Assembly (NCBI RefSeq): GCF_000938305.1 | Contig: NZ_JYMT01000019.1 | Location: forward strand, 1-64,000 | Direction: 5' to 3' | Length of the DNA: 64,000 bases | Origin: Bradyrhizobium sp. LTSP885 | Lineage (GTDB): Bacteria; Pseudomonadota; Alphaproteobacteria; Rhizobiales; Xanthobacteraceae | Part shown: piece after piece, positions 45,874 through 54,544 of the stretch | Layout of the letters: each line of letters begins with the position of its first letter | Position numbering within the stretch: position 1 is the first letter of the stretch | Made by a program: the position numbers and the translations under genes | The notes under the pieces: generated by a model | What the model saw: only the letters and a program-made list of their open reading frames with translations | Told to the model about the DNA's origin: nothing | Databases searched by the model: none

Positions 45874-47076
45874 ATGACCCAGGAGCTCGCGCGCCGCATC
45901 GCTATCACGATCGGCGCGTTGCTCATTTTCAGGCTCGGCTGCTATATCCCTCTCGGAGGTATCTCGACCCGGACGGGCCTGCTCTCCTCGTTTCCAGCCT
46001 CCCGCGTCTCGATCTTCGCGCTCTCCATCATCCCGTATCTAACCGCCGCGATCATCATCCAGCTCGTCTCGGTGGTATGGGGCAGGGTGAGTGCGCTCGA
46101 GCGATCGGGCGAGGCCGGCCGCCGCAGGATTATCGGCTACACATTGATCCTGACGCTGCTGCTTGCAGCGTTCCAGGCTTTCGGCGTCGCATCCGCGTTG
46201 CAGGGCATACGGGGCTTCGTTGTCGAGCCGGGCAATTGGTTCCTGGCATCGGCCACCGCAACAATGGTGGGTGGTGTGTTCTTCCTGGTCTGGCTCAGCG
46301 AGCAGATCACGCGCCACGGGGTCGGGAACGGCCTTGCGCTCATCTTAAGCGTTGGCATCGTCATTTCATTCCCGGCAGACGTCGCAACGGCCTTCGAGTT
46401 GCTGAGACAGGGGGCTGTCTCCAGCAACCTCGTGCTGTTCAACACCGTGCTCTGGATTGCACTTGTCGCGGTGATGGTCCTCGTCGAAACGGCGCGGCGG
46501 AACGTGCCCGTGCAATACGCCGCTCGGCAGGTCGGAAAGCGGCTGCTTGCTCCGCGTTCCTCGGCACTATCGATCAAGCTCAACAACGCCGGGTTCCTGA
46601 TCCCAACGATCGTGGCGCCCTGGATCTTCTATCTGCCGCTGGTTGCCGCGAGCTTTCTGTTCGGTCAGACGCCGTGGCTGGCTGCGGCTGGCGCGCACAT
46701 CCGGTTCGGCCAGCCAGTGCACGTCATTCTCGGATCTATCGCGGTCTTCGTGCTCATCTTCATCTATACGGCCCGTGTGCTGGATCCCGAGCAGGCCGCC
46801 GAAACCCTGAAGGGGCAGGGCGGCGTGGTCGAAGGCATCATGCCGGGCGAGGCGACCGCCGACCATCTCGATCGCATCGCCTCGTTGACGACCGTCGTCG
46901 GAGCCGTCTACCTCGTTGCGGTATCGCTGATTCCGGAGGGCCTTCTGGCAATCGGAATAGCGCTACCCTATAAAATCGGTGGTGGTTCGGTGCTGATTGT
47001 GGTTTGCACTATTCTTGACCTAAAAAAGCAGGTGCGCGATCGATCGCTCACCAATCGCGGGGGCGAACGCATATGA
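45874..47076 (+). CDS. SecY-like paralogue with shortened plug and altered SecA-contact loop
   Basis: 400 residues, SecY fold throughout: [49 protein letters not shown] and LIPEGLL match SecY helices. Differences from the adjacent SecY are specific. The segment before the pore-ring helix is about 16 residues shorter and the plug is gone ([15 protein letters not shown] at 30-44). C4 reads [16 protein letters not shown]5 reads GIMPGE, with Met323 in place of the Arg equivalent to E. coli Arg357. The YEGL tail is replaced by [17 protein letters not shown]. The cytoplasmic N-terminus is also short. Several rare ATA codons occur. GAGGCCTCC precedes the ATG, and its stop overlaps adk (ATGA). Function unknown: a modified channel or a subunit that modulates SecY are both possible. 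Confidence 0.88.
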   Translation: MTQELARRIAITIGALLIFRLGCYIPLGGISTRTGLLSSFPASRVSIFALSIIPYLTAAIIIQLVSVVWGRVSALERSGEAGRRRIIGYTLILTLLLAAFQAFGVASALQGIRGFVVEPGNWFLASATATMVGGVFFLVWLSEQITRHGVGNGLALILSVGIVISFPADVATAFELLRQGAVSSNLVLFNTVLWIALVAVMVLVETARRNVPVQYAARQVGKRLLAPRSSALSIKLNNAGFLIPTIVAPWIFYLPLVAASFLFGQTPWLAAAGAHIRFGQPVHVILGSIAVFVLIFIYTARVLDPEQAAETLKGQGGVVEGIMPGEATADHLDRIASLTTVVGAVYLVAVSLIPEGLLAIGIALPYKIGGGSVLIVVCTILDLKKQVRDRSLTNRGGERI

Positions 47077-47936
47077 GACTGATTCTTCTCGGACCGCCGG
47101 GCTCGGGCAAGGGAACGCAGGCACAGCGGCTGGTGCACAAGCACGGCATCGTTCAACTTTCGACCGGCGAAATGCTGCGCGCCGCGGTCGCCGCCGGCAC
47201 CCCGATCGGCTTGCAGGCCAAGGAGATCATGGCCAATGGCGGTCTGGTGCCCGACGAGGTGGTGGTGGGAATCATCGCCGACCGCATCGACGAGCCCGAC
47301 GCCAAGAAGGGTTTTATTCTCGACGGATTTCCGCGCACCGTTCCGCAGGCGGCAGCCCTTGATGAGCTCCTGAGGAAGAAGCACCTGAAGCTCGATGCCG
47401 TCGTCGAGCTGCGGGTCAACGAGAGCGCGTTGCTGGCGCGTGTCGAGAAGCGCGCCGAGGAGACCCGGGCGCGCGGTGAGGAGGTCCGGCTCGACGATAC
47501 GCCGGAAGTGCTGACCAAGCGCCTCGCGCAGTACCGGTCGCTGACCGAGCCGCTGATTCACTACTATTCCGAGCGGCGGAAGCTCCTGACGGTCGATGGC
47601 ATGATGGCCATCGAGCACGTCACCCGCGAGATCAACCGAATCCTGGGGGCGATCGGCGCGCTGGAGCCGAAGGACGAGGAACCGGCCAAGGCAGCAAAAA
47701 AACCCGCCGGGAAAGCGTCCAAAAAAACGTCCAAGGCCGTCGAAAAGGCCCCCAAGACAGCCAAAAAGGCCGCCAAACCGGCCCGAAAGGCCGCCAAGGG
47801 GGCTGCCAAGGCCAAGGTTGCGAAGAAATCGGTCAAAAAGGCTGCCAAGGCCGCAAAGACCGCAAGTGCCCGGAAGGGTGCAAAAGCCGCCAAAAAGCCT
47901 GCAAAAAAGCTCACGAAAAAGCGAGCTAAACGCTAG
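47073..47936 (+). CDS. adk: Adenylate kinase with a long Lys/Ala-rich C-terminal tail
   Basis: 287 residues. Residues 1 to about 196 are a complete short-LID adenylate kinase that interconverts ATP+AMP and 2 ADP: P-loop [22 protein letters not shown] and the short LID around [14 protein letters not shown] without zinc cysteines. Residues about 197-287 are almost wholly Lys, Ala, Pro and Ser in KKAAK-type repeats, resembling histone H1-like and HU/AlgP-type tails that bind nucleic acids. The tail is in frame with the core and ends at a normal stop. Its start overlaps the SecY paralogue's stop by four bases. The adk position between secY and rpsM is normal for the class; the tail is the unusual part. 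Confidence 0.96.
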   Translation: MRLILLGPPGSGKGTQAQRLVHKHGIVQLSTGEMLRAAVAAGTPIGLQAKEIMANGGLVPDEVVVGIIADRIDEPDAKKGFILDGFPRTVPQAAALDELLRKKHLKLDAVVELRVNESALLARVEKRAEETRARGEEVRLDDTPEVLTKRLAQYRSLTEPLIHYYSERRKLLTVDGMMAIEHVTREINRILGAIGALEPKDEEPAKAAKKPAGKASKKTSKAVEKAPKTAKKAAKPARKAAKGAAKAKVAKKSVKKAAKAAKTASARKGAKAAKKPAKKLTKKRAKR

Positions 47937-48118
47937 CAGAGGTTGACGAAACCGACATGAATCCTTTAATAAGCCCCGCATCCAAGTCGGATAGTTCAGA
48001 CGATGCCGGGCCCCAAGGAATCTGAGGGGACGGGCGTCGTGTTCGCGTTTGCGGACCCTGCCCGAGATAGCAAGAACTTAAAGTCCGGTTCGAGAGACCG
48101 GCGACAGGAGAGAAGTCC

Positions 48119-48487
48119 GTGGCCCGTATCGCCGGCGTGAACATTCCCACCAACAAGCGCGTGCTGATCGCGCTTCAGTACATCCATGGCATCGGCCAGA
48201 AGAACGCGGCCGAGATCGTGGAGAAGGTCAAGATTCCGCTGGACCGTCGCGTCAACCAGTTGACCGACCAGGAAGTCCTGCAGATCCGTGAAGTCATCGA
48301 CCGCGACTATCTGGTCGAGGGCGATCTCCGTCGTGAGGTCGGCATCAACATCAAGCGGCTAATGGACCTTGGCTGCTATCGCGGCCTGCGTCATCGCCGT
48401 GGTCTGCCGGTGCGCGGCCAGCGCACCCACACCAATGCGCGTACGCGCAAGGGCCCGGCCAAGGCGATCGCCGGCAAGAAGAAGTAA
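48119..48487 (+). CDS. rpsM: 30S ribosomal protein S13
   Basis: 122 residues starting with GTG ([18 protein letters not shown]). The C-terminal basic tail contains [18 protein letters not shown], which contacts P-site tRNA. GACAGGAGAGAAGTCC precedes the GTG. The 182-base gap after adk may hold a separate promoter of the alpha-operon genes; no clear hexamers were seen. Confidence 0.98.
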   Translation: MARIAGVNIPTNKRVLIALQYIHGIGQKNAAEIVEKVKIPLDRRVNQLTDQEVLQIREVIDRDYLVEGDLRREVGINIKRLMDLGCYRGLRHRRGLPVRGQRTHTNARTRKGPAKAIAGKKK

Positions 48488-48510
48488 GTTTTGCGAATTG
48501 TGGATGGGGG

Positions 48511-48532
48511 GTAGCGAATCAATATTCGCTAC
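48511..48532. repeat. Perfect palindrome in the rpsM-rpsK gap
   Basis: GTAGCGAAT and ATTCGCTAC form a perfect nine-base-pair stem around CAAT, followed by ACTCGCCATTCGCG-like bases. Related bases (TTCGCTA, TCGCCACTACTCGC) occur between tuf and rpsJ, suggesting that both gaps contain members of one small repeat family. Confidence 0.5.
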
Positions 48533-48602
48533 TCGCCATTCGCGTTTTGAGGTGTAGCCGCTGGCACTACGGCGGCGTTTGAGATCACAGGAAAGGTTTG
48601 AA

Positions 48603-48992
48603 ATGGGCAAGGACGCCACCCGCATACGTCGTCGCGAACGCAAGAACATCGCATCCGGCATCGCGCACGTGAATTCATCGTTCAACAACACGACCATCAC
48701 CATCACTGACGCGCAGGGCAACACCATCGCCTGGTCGTCGGCCGGAACGATGGGCTTCAAGGGCTCGCGCAAGTCGACCCCCTATGCTGCACAGGTCGCG
48801 GCCGAGGACGTTTCCAAGAAGGCGCAGGAACACGGCATGCGCACGCTGGAGGTCGAAGTGGCCGGCCCGGGTTCGGGCCGCGAATCGGCGCTTCGCGCGC
48901 TGCAGGCTGCGGGCTTCACCGTCACCTCGATCCGCGACGTGACCACGATCCCGCACAATGGCTGCCGTCCGCGCAAGCGCCGGCGCGTTTGA
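48603..48992 (+). CDS. rpsK: 30S ribosomal protein S11
   Basis: 129 residues from the ATG of [15 protein letters not shown]; an in-frame start eight codons earlier lacks conservation. The core [20 protein letters not shown] and the C-terminus [14 protein letters not shown] are invariant-type. S11 forms the 30S platform. AGGAAAGGTTTGAA precedes the ATG. No rpsD follows, as usual in this class. Confidence 0.98.
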   Translation: MGKDATRIRRRERKNIASGIAHVNSSFNNTTITITDAQGNTIAWSSAGTMGFKGSRKSTPYAAQVAAEDVSKKAQEHGMRTLEVEVAGPGSGRESALRALQAAGFTVTSIRDVTTIPHNGCRPRKRRRV

Positions 48993-49129
48993 TTAAAGTC
49001 GCGGGCGGCCGCGACGTTAACTTGGCCGCTCGCGATTGTTTTTGGAATTGACCGCGCGGACTATTCCGCGACCTCCAACGCCAGCTACGGCCATTCGACC
49101 GGCCCGAACGACTGGCAAAGGGTGAACCA

Positions 49130-50149
49130 GTGACGATCCAGAAAAATTGGCAAGAACTCATTCGACCGAACAAGCTGCAGGTGACGCCGGGCTCGGACGC
49201 GAGCCGGTTCGCCACCGTCGTCGCCGAGCCGCTCGAGCGCGGCTTCGGCCAGACCCTCGGCAACGCGCTGCGCCGCATCCTGTTGTCCTCGCTGCAGGGC
49301 GCGGCGGTGCAGTCGGTGCATATCGACGGCGTGCTGCACGAGTTCTCCTCGATCGCTGGCGTTCGTGAGGACGTCACCGACATCGTGCTCAACATCAAGG
49401 ACATCGCGATCAAGATGCAGGGCGAAGGCCCCAAGCGCATGGTCGTGAAGAAGCAGGGCCCGGGTGCCGTCACCGCCGGCGACATCCAGACCGTCGGCGA
49501 TGTCGTGGTGCTCAATCCGGATCTGCAGATCTGCACGCTCGATGACGGCGCCGAGATTCGCATGGAATTCACCGTTGCGACCGGCAAGGGCTACGTCGCC
49601 GCCGAGCGCAACCGTCCCGAGGACGCGCCGATCGGCCTGATCCCGGTCGACAGCCTGTTCTCGCCGGTCCGCAAGGTCTCCTACAAGGTCGAGAACACCC
49701 GCGAGGGCCAGATCCTCGACTACGACAAGCTGACCATGACGATCGAGACCAACGGCGCGATCACACCGGAGGATTCCGTGGCCTACGCCGCGCGCATCCT
49801 GCAGGATCAGCTCAACGTGTTCGTCAACTTCGAGGAGCCGCGCAAGGAAGTCGCGCAGGAGATCATCCCCGATCTCGCCTTCAACCCGGCGTTCCTCAAG
49901 AAGGTCGACGAGCTCGAGCTGTCGGTGCGTTCGGCAAACTGCCTGAAGAACGACAACATTGTCTACATCGGCGATCTCGTGCAGAAGTCGGAAGCGGAAA
50001 TGCTCCGTACCCCGAACTTCGGCCGCAAGTCGCTGAACGAGATCAAGGAAGTGCTGGCCCAGATGGGTCTGCACCTCGGCATGGAAGTGCCGGGCTGGCC
50101 GCCGGAGAACATCGACGAGCTCGCCAAGCGCTTCGAGGATCACTACTGA
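49130..50149 (+). CDS. rpoA: DNA-directed RNA polymerase subunit alpha
   Basis: 339 residues starting with GTG ([16 protein letters not shown]). The N-terminal assembly domain includes [19 protein letters not shown]. The flexible linker leads to the C-terminal domain with [21 protein letters not shown], which binds UP elements and activators. AAAGGGTGAACCA precedes the GTG. A REP-like repeat starts three bases after the stop. Confidence 0.99.
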   Translation: MTIQKNWQELIRPNKLQVTPGSDASRFATVVAEPLERGFGQTLGNALRRILLSSLQGAAVQSVHIDGVLHEFSSIAGVREDVTDIVLNIKDIAIKMQGEGPKRMVVKKQGPGAVTAGDIQTVGDVVVLNPDLQICTLDDGAEIRMEFTVATGKGYVAAERNRPEDAPIGLIPVDSLFSPVRKVSYKVENTREGQILDYDKLTMTIETNGAITPEDSVAYAARILQDQLNVFVNFEEPRKEVAQEIIPDLAFNPAFLKKVDELELSVRSANCLKNDNIVYIGDLVQKSEAEMLRTPNFGRKSLNEIKEVLAQMGLHLGMEVPGWPPENIDELAKRFEDHY

Positions 50150-50151
50150 TT

Positions 50152-50229
50152 GTCATTCCGGGGCGATGCGCAGCATCGAACCCGGAATCTCGAGATTCCG
50201 GATCGCCGCTTCGCGACGTCCGGAATGAC
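50152..50229. repeat. REP-like palindromic intergenic repeat, copy 2
   Basis: The outer arms are GTCATTCCGG (50152-50161) and CCGGAATGAC (50220-50229). The centre is a perfect 20-base palindrome, CCGGAATCTCGAGATTCCGG (50182-50201). It matches the repeat at 3937-4016 in layout and wording. Here it lies inside the rpoA-rplQ operon, where a strong hairpin could reduce read-through into rplQ or protect rpoA mRNA. Confidence 0.8.
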
Positions 50230-50307
50230 CAGGGCGAACGCAGGCAGCCCACCTGAGCAACATGTCCGACGAACCGTCGCGACGAATGGAATCCAAGGAA
50301 TAGCAAA

Positions 50308-50724
50308 ATGCGTCACGGCAAGGTTCATCGGAAGCTCAACCGCACTGCCGAGCATCGCCGCGCGATGTTCGCCAATATGTGCGCCGCGCTGATCAAGCAC
50401 GAGCAGATCGTCACCACGCTGCCGAAGGCCAAGGAGCTGCGGCCGATCGTCGAGAAGCTCGTCACCCTCGGCAAGAAGGGCGGTCTCTCGATGCGTCGCC
50501 AGGCCATCTCCGAGATGCGCGACAAGGATCAGGTCAGGAAGCTGTTCGACACCCTGGCCCCCCGCTACAAGGACCGCCAGGGCGGCTACACCCGCATCAT
50601 CAAGGCAGGCTTCCGCTACGGCGACAACGCTCCGATGGCCGTGATCGAGTTCGTCGACCGCGACGTCGATGCCAAGGGCAAGGATTCCGGTCCGGTGCAG
50701 GAAAAGGAAGCCGAGGCGGCGTAA
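50308..50724 (+). CDS. rplQ: 50S ribosomal protein L17
   Basis: 138 residues: [20 protein letters not shown] at the start and the conserved [20 protein letters not shown]. The C-terminal 20 residues are acidic/lysine-rich and extend beyond the E. coli protein. It is the last gene of the ribosomal array. AAGGAATAGCAAA precedes the ATG. Confidence 0.98.
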   Translation: MRHGKVHRKLNRTAEHRRAMFANMCAALIKHEQIVTTLPKAKELRPIVEKLVTLGKKGGLSMRRQAISEMRDKDQVRKLFDTLAPRYKDRQGGYTRIIKAGFRYGDNAPMAVIEFVDRDVDAKGKDSGPVQEKEAEAA

Positions 50725-50761
50725 GCCTTTGCAGCGTAAGCCTTGGCAGAGTGAATTTCAG

Positions 50762-50792
50762 AAGCGGCGCCATCGAGCGCCGCTTTTTTTTT
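50762..50792 (+). terminator. Rho-independent terminator closing the ribosomal array
   Basis: AAGCGGCGC pairs with GCGCCGCTT around CATCGA, followed by nine or more T bases. It lies 37 bases after rplQ and is the strongest terminator in the window. A partial copy of its right half (GCGCCATCGAGCGCTGC) lies about 50 bases further on. Confidence 0.93.
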
Positions 50793-50856
50793 GAGCTGCG
50801 ACTGCGCCATCGAGCGCTGCGGATATTTGATGATTTGAATTGGCCGGGGGGCTTCA

Positions 50857-51693
50857 ATGAGGATTGTCTTTGCGATCACGCTGGCGCTGTCGATCTCGCC
50901 GGCAACAGGCGAAACCCTGATCGAGCGCGGCGCCTATCTCGCCAACAGCGTGATGGCCTGCCATGGTTGTCACACCCCACGCGGACCTCAGGGCTTTGAT
51001 TTCTCGCGCGCGTTGTCAGGCGGACAGACGTTCGATGAGCCGGCCTTCAAGGTGACGGGCGCCAACATCACGCCTGACAAGGAGACCGGGATCGGCAACT
51101 GGACCGATGCCGAGCTGAAGCGATTTTTCGTGAGCGGCACCCGGCCGAACGGGACGGCGGTCGCGCCGATCATGCCGACCGAGTTCTACACGGTGCTCAC
51201 GGCACGGGATCTCGATGCACTGGTGGCGTATCTGCGATCGGTACCGCCAGTTCACCGCGAAATCCCGGCGCCGGAATATCGGACGGCCGCACAACCGGAA
51301 ACGCCGCCCTACGCCGGCGTTCAGATGACCGACGCCGCGATGACCGACCAGATTTCGCGCGGCCGTTATCTCCTGACCATTGCCCATTGCCTCGAATGTC
51401 ATACGCCGGAAAGCCCGTCTGCCGCCCACGATTTCGCGGCGTCGAGCGGCAAAGGAGGCCGAAGAATCCAGGGGCCGTGGGGCGAAGTGGTCTCCGCCAA
51501 TATCACCGCGCATCCGGTGTCCGGTCTCGGCCAATGGAGTGACGATGAGATCAAGCGCGCCGTAACCCAGGGCATCGCGCGCGATGGACGCAAGCTCAAG
51601 CCGCCGATGGCCTATGCGGCCTACGCCACCATGACGGCGCAGGACCTGGATGCCATCGTTGCGTTTCTCAGGACGCTGCCGCCGCTGGAATAG
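50857..51693 (+). CDS. Exported dihaem cytochrome c
   Basis: 278 residues. An N-terminal signal peptide (MRIVFAITLALSISPATG) exports it to the periplasm. Two haem-attachment sites are CHGCH (Cys35-His39) and CLECH (Cys178-His182), each heading a cytochrome-c-like domain of about 130 residues. Candidate axial Met residues lie in PIMPTE and PPMAYA. It resembles the cytochrome subunits that accept electrons from periplasmic sugar, alcohol or aldehyde dehydrogenases. No dehydrogenase gene adjoins it, so its partner is unknown. It is transcribed separately, after the rplQ terminator. Confidence 0.9.
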   Translation: MRIVFAITLALSISPATGETLIERGAYLANSVMACHGCHTPRGPQGFDFSRALSGGQTFDEPAFKVTGANITPDKETGIGNWTDAELKRFFVSGTRPNGTAVAPIMPTEFYTVLTARDLDALVAYLRSVPPVHREIPAPEYRTAAQPETPPYAGVQMTDAAMTDQISRGRYLLTIAHCLECHTPESPSAAHDFAASSGKGGRRIQGPWGEVVSANITAHPVSGLGQWSDDEIKRAVTQGIARDGRKLKPPMAYAAYATMTAQDLDAIVAFLRTLPPLE

Positions 51694-51815
51694 TTGGGCC
51701 TCACGCGAGGCCGGACTGACGGCCCCTGATTCGTGCATCTGCCCTGCCTATGCCCCGGTTGCAGCGGCGCGATCGCGAACAGATATCTCCTCCAGCACTA
51801 ACAGGAGACCTCCCC

Positions 51816-52610
51816 ATGAAAATCGACCTTTCCGGAAAGACTGCGCTGGTAACGGGCTCGACCGCGGGCATCGGCAATGCCATCGCAAAGGGCCTGGCTG
51901 CGACCGGGGCGGAGGTCGTGATCAACAGCCGCGGCCAGGCCAAGGTCGATTCGGCTGTTGCGGCGATCGCCAGGGCGGTGCCCGGCAGCAAAGTGCGCGG
52001 CATTGCCGCCGACGTCTCCACCGCCGCCGGCTGCAAGGCGCTGCTGGCGGCGCTGCCGCAGGTCGACATCCTCGTCAACAATGCCGGCATCTTCGAGCCG
52101 AAAGACTTCTTCGACATTCCCGACGAGGACTGGAGCCGCTTCTTCGAGGTCAATGTGATGTCGGGCGTACGGCTGTCGCGCGGCTACATGCAGGGCATGC
52201 TGAAACGCAATTGGGGCCGCATCGTCTTCATCTCCTCGGAGTCCGGGCTCAACATCCCGACCGAGATGATGCATTACGGCATGACCAAGACCGCGCAGCT
52301 TGCGATCGCGCGCGGGCTCGCGCAATTGACCCGTGGCACCGCTGTGACCGTGAATTCCGTGCTGCCGGGCCCGACCATGTCGGAGGGCGTGGAAACCTTC
52401 GTCAAGGATCTCGCCAGGCAGAACGGCCAGTCGGTCGAAGAGGCGGCCGCCAACTTCGTCAAGCAGCACCGGCCGACCTCGCTGCTGCAGCGTTTCGCCA
52501 GCACCGAGGAGATCGCCAATCTCGTGGTCTATGTCTGCTCGAAAGAAGCATCCGCAACCAACGGCGCCGCGCTCCGCGCCGAAGGCGGCATCGTCAACAC
52601 GATTGCATGA
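51816..52610 (+). CDS. SDR family oxidoreductase
   Basis: 264-residue short-chain dehydrogenase: TGSTAGIG, NNAGIF, a catalytic Ser in ISSESG and Y-x3-K in YGMTK. The C-terminal part is slightly longer than classical SDRs, with a KDLARQNGQSVEEAAANF insertion as in the YkvO-like oxidoreductases. ACAGGAGACCTCCCC sets the start; an earlier in-frame ATG is not supported. The downstream DUF1330 gene begins nine bases later, so the two are probably co-transcribed. Confidence 0.93.
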   Translation: MKIDLSGKTALVTGSTAGIGNAIAKGLAATGAEVVINSRGQAKVDSAVAAIARAVPGSKVRGIAADVSTAAGCKALLAALPQVDILVNNAGIFEPKDFFDIPDEDWSRFFEVNVMSGVRLSRGYMQGMLKRNWGRIVFISSESGLNIPTEMMHYGMTKTAQLAIARGLAQLTRGTAVTVNSVLPGPTMSEGVETFVKDLARQNGQSVEEAAANFVKQHRPTSLLQRFASTEEIANLVVYVCSKEASATNGAALRAEGGIVNTIA

Positions 52611-52618
52611 GGTGCGCG

Positions 52619-52915
52619 ATGTCGGCCTATGTGATTTCTGAAGTGGACGTCAAGGACGCCGCAGGTTTTGAGGCCTATCGTACCATCGCTGCGAAAGCGA
52701 TCGCGCAATATGGCGGGCGCTATCTCGTGCGCGGCGGTGCCGCTGACATCGCCGAAGGCGGGCCGCCGCCGAACAACATCATCGTTGTCGAATTCCCGTC
52801 GATGGCACGCCTGCGCGAATGGTACGCGTCGCCGGAATATGCCGAGGCGCTCAAGCATCGGCGGACCGCGTTGGACCGCCGATTGATTTTTGTCGAGGGC
52901 GTACCGGCGATTTGA
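52619..52915 (+). CDS. DUF1330 family protein
   Basis: 98 residues of the small ferredoxin-like-fold DUF1330 family: AYVISEVDVKDAAGFEAY at the start, GGRYLVRGG in the middle and REWYASPEYAEALKHR near the end. Biochemical function is unknown for the family. The start after GAGGTGCGCG is preferred; an ATG overlapping the SDR stop (52607) would add four residues. A 32-base inverted repeat begins four bases after its stop. Confidence 0.88.
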   Translation: MSAYVISEVDVKDAAGFEAYRTIAAKAIAQYGGRYLVRGGAADIAEGGPPPNNIIVVEFPSMARLREWYASPEYAEALKHRRTALDRRLIFVEGVPAI

Positions 52916-52918
52916 GAT

Positions 52919-53005
52919 CGTAGGATGGGTAGAGCGTAGCGAAACCCATCACCTCATTTCGTCGCAAGCCAAGGATGGGTTTCGCTACGCTCTACCCATC
53001 CTACG
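52919..53005. repeat. Perfect 32-base inverted repeat between convergent genes
   Basis: The left arm 52919-52950 begins CGTAGGATGGGTAGAGCG. The right arm 52974-53005 ends CGCTCTACCCATCCTACG and is its exact reverse complement over 32 bases, with a 23-base loop. It is wholly intergenic between the DUF1330 gene and the quinone oxidoreductase gene and can end transcription from both sides. Similar elements are dispersed in Bradyrhizobium-type genomes, from general knowledge. Confidence 0.85.
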
Positions 53006-53009
53006 GAAT

Positions 53010-54023
53010 CTACCAACCCTCCAGCACGATCTTGCCGCGCGACTTGCCGCTCTCGAGCAGCGCGTGCGCGCGCTTCAAATTGGCGGCGTTGATGGTGCCG
53101 AAGGTCTGGTCGAGCGTGGTGCGCAGCACGCCCTTGTCGATGAGGTCGGCGACATCGTTGAGCAGATGATTCTGTGCGATCATGTCAGGCGTCTGGAACG
53201 ACGAGCGCGTGAACATCGATTCCCAGTGCACCGACACCGCCTTGCCCTTGAATGCGGCGACGTTGAACTCCGCCGGATCGTCGATCAGTCCGAACTTGCC
53301 CTGCGGTGCGATGAAATCGGCGATGCTCTTGTAGTGCTGCTCGGTGAAGGTGAGGCTGGCGACGAGGCCGACCGGCGGCAGCTTTAATTTTTCGATCTGC
53401 TCCTTCATCGGCTGCGAATGATCGATCACAGCATGCGCACCGAGATCGAGGCACCATTTCTGCGACTCCGGCCGCGTCGCGGTCGCAACCACGGTGAGGC
53501 CGGTGAGGCGGCGCGCAAGCTGGATCAGGATCGAGCCGACGCCGCCGGCGCCGCCGGTGATCAGCAGCGTGCGCGGATCGAGGCTCTTGCCCGGCACCGC
53601 GCCGAGCCGGTCGAACAGCAATTCCCAGGCGGTGATCGAGGTCAGCGGCAGCGCGGCTGCCTGCGCGAACGACAGCGATGACGGCTTCTTCCCGACGATG
53701 CGCTCATCGACCAGATGAAATTCCGAATTGGTGCCTTGGCGCTGGATCGAGCCGGCATAAAACACCTCGTCGCCCGGCTTGAACAGGCTGACATCGGGAC
53801 CGACCGCGTCGACGACGCCGGCGGCGTCGAAGCCGAGGATCTTGGTGTCGCCCTCCGGCGGAGCCACGCGCTTTCGAACCTTGTAGTCGACCGGATTGGC
53901 CGAGATGGCTTTCACCGCGACTCTGATGTCGCGGCCCTTCGGCTCAGGTTTGGCGATCTCGAAATCAACGAGCGACTCCGCGGCCTCGATCGGCAGCGAT
54001 TTTTGGTATCCGACGGCCTTCAT
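53010..54023 (-). CDS. Zinc-type alcohol dehydrogenase-like / quinone oxidoreductase family protein
   Basis: 337-residue MDR-superfamily enzyme: GroES-like N-terminal domain (GFDAAGVVDAVGPDV) and Rossmann domain with LLITGGAGGVGSILIQLAR. The catalytic and structural zinc cysteines of true alcohol dehydrogenases are absent, so it is a zinc-independent NADPH:quinone or enone reductase. CAGGAGACAAGGC precedes the ATG. It diverges from an HxlR-type regulator gene, a pairing common for quinone or electrophile detoxification, and is probably controlled by that regulator. Confidence 0.92.
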   Translation of the reverse strand: MKAVGYQKSLPIEAAESLVDFEIAKPEPKGRDIRVAVKAISANPVDYKVRKRVAPPEGDTKILGFDAAGVVDAVGPDVSLFKPGDEVFYAGSIQRQGTNSEFHLVDERIVGKKPSSLSFAQAAALPLTSITAWELLFDRLGAVPGKSLDPRTLLITGGAGGVGSILIQLARRLTGLTVVATATRPESQKWCLDLGAHAVIDHSQPMKEQIEKLKLPPVGLVASLTFTEQHYKSIADFIAPQGKFGLIDDPAEFNVAAFKGKAVSVHWESMFTRSSFQTPDMIAQNHLLNDVADLIDKGVLRTTLDQTFGTINAANLKRAHALLESGKSRGKIVLEGW

Positions 54024-54088
54024 GCCTTGTCTCCTGGGTGGCGGCGATTGCCTGCCATCTAACTTGCGCGCTGGCTTCAATTTGGCAA

Positions 54089-54129
54089 GTACTGTACGTT
54101 TGGGGAACTAGTCCCCATTTTGATACTAT
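54089..54129. promoter_or_regulatory. Candidate HxlR operator in the divergent promoter region
   Basis: The 119-base divergent gap holds three short symmetric elements: GTACTGTAC (54089-54097), GGGGA-actag-TCCCC (54102-54116) and TACTAT (54124-54129). HxlR/YodB-type regulators bind short TACT/AGTA-type dyads over promoters. The position between the regulator gene and its presumed target fits autoregulation and repression; the exact site is a guess. Confidence 0.4.
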
Positions 54130-54142
54130 TGGGAAAAAGGCG

Positions 54143-54520
54143 ATGAAACGGAAGAATTTTGCGCGCCGGCCGGGCTGCGCGGTCGAGGCAGCGCTCGACC
54201 TGATCGACGGCAAATGGAAGGGCGTGATCCTGTTTCATCTGCAGGGCGGCACCCAGCGCTTCGGCGAGTTGCGGCGGCGGATGCCGGGCATCACCCAGCG
54301 CATGCTGACCAAGCAGCTGCGCGCGCTGGAGGACGACAATCTCGTGATCCGCAAGGTCTATGCCGAGGTGCCGCCGCGGGTCGAATACACGCTGTCCGAG
54401 CTCGGCGAGAGCCTGCGCCCGGTGATCGATATCCTGAAAGCCTGGGGCGAGAGCCATCAGGAGCGGCTGTCCTGCGCGCCGACGCCGGACGCGGTGCGGA
54501 AGCCGAAGCAGGCGGCCTGA
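54143..54520 (+). CDS. HxlR family transcriptional regulator
   Basis: 125 residues of the winged-helix HxlR family: PGCAVEAALDLIDGKWKGVILFHL, FGELRRRMPGITQRMLTKQLR and the beta-hairpin wing EVPPRVEYTLSELG. The conserved N-terminal Cys (GCAVE), used for redox or electrophile sensing in YodB/HypR-like members, is present. GGGAAAAAGGCG precedes the ATG; a longer upstream start would add unrelated residues. It is divergent from the quinone oxidoreductase gene. Confidence 0.93.
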   Translation: MKRKNFARRPGCAVEAALDLIDGKWKGVILFHLQGGTQRFGELRRRMPGITQRMLTKQLRALEDDNLVIRKVYAEVPPRVEYTLSELGESLRPVIDILKAWGESHQERLSCAPTPDAVRKPKQAA

Positions 54521-54544
54521 GCCGCGCCGCGATCGAAACCGTGA

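Noticed and set aside
45874..47076. The SecY-like gene as an assembly duplication of secY
   Set aside because: The two proteins differ at most positions and in loop lengths, and both reading frames are intact with their own ribosome-binding sites.
47660..47936. The adenylate kinase tail as a frameshift artefact
   Set aside because: The tail is in the same frame as the core without a break, has a consistent Lys/Ala codon pattern and ends in a normal stop.
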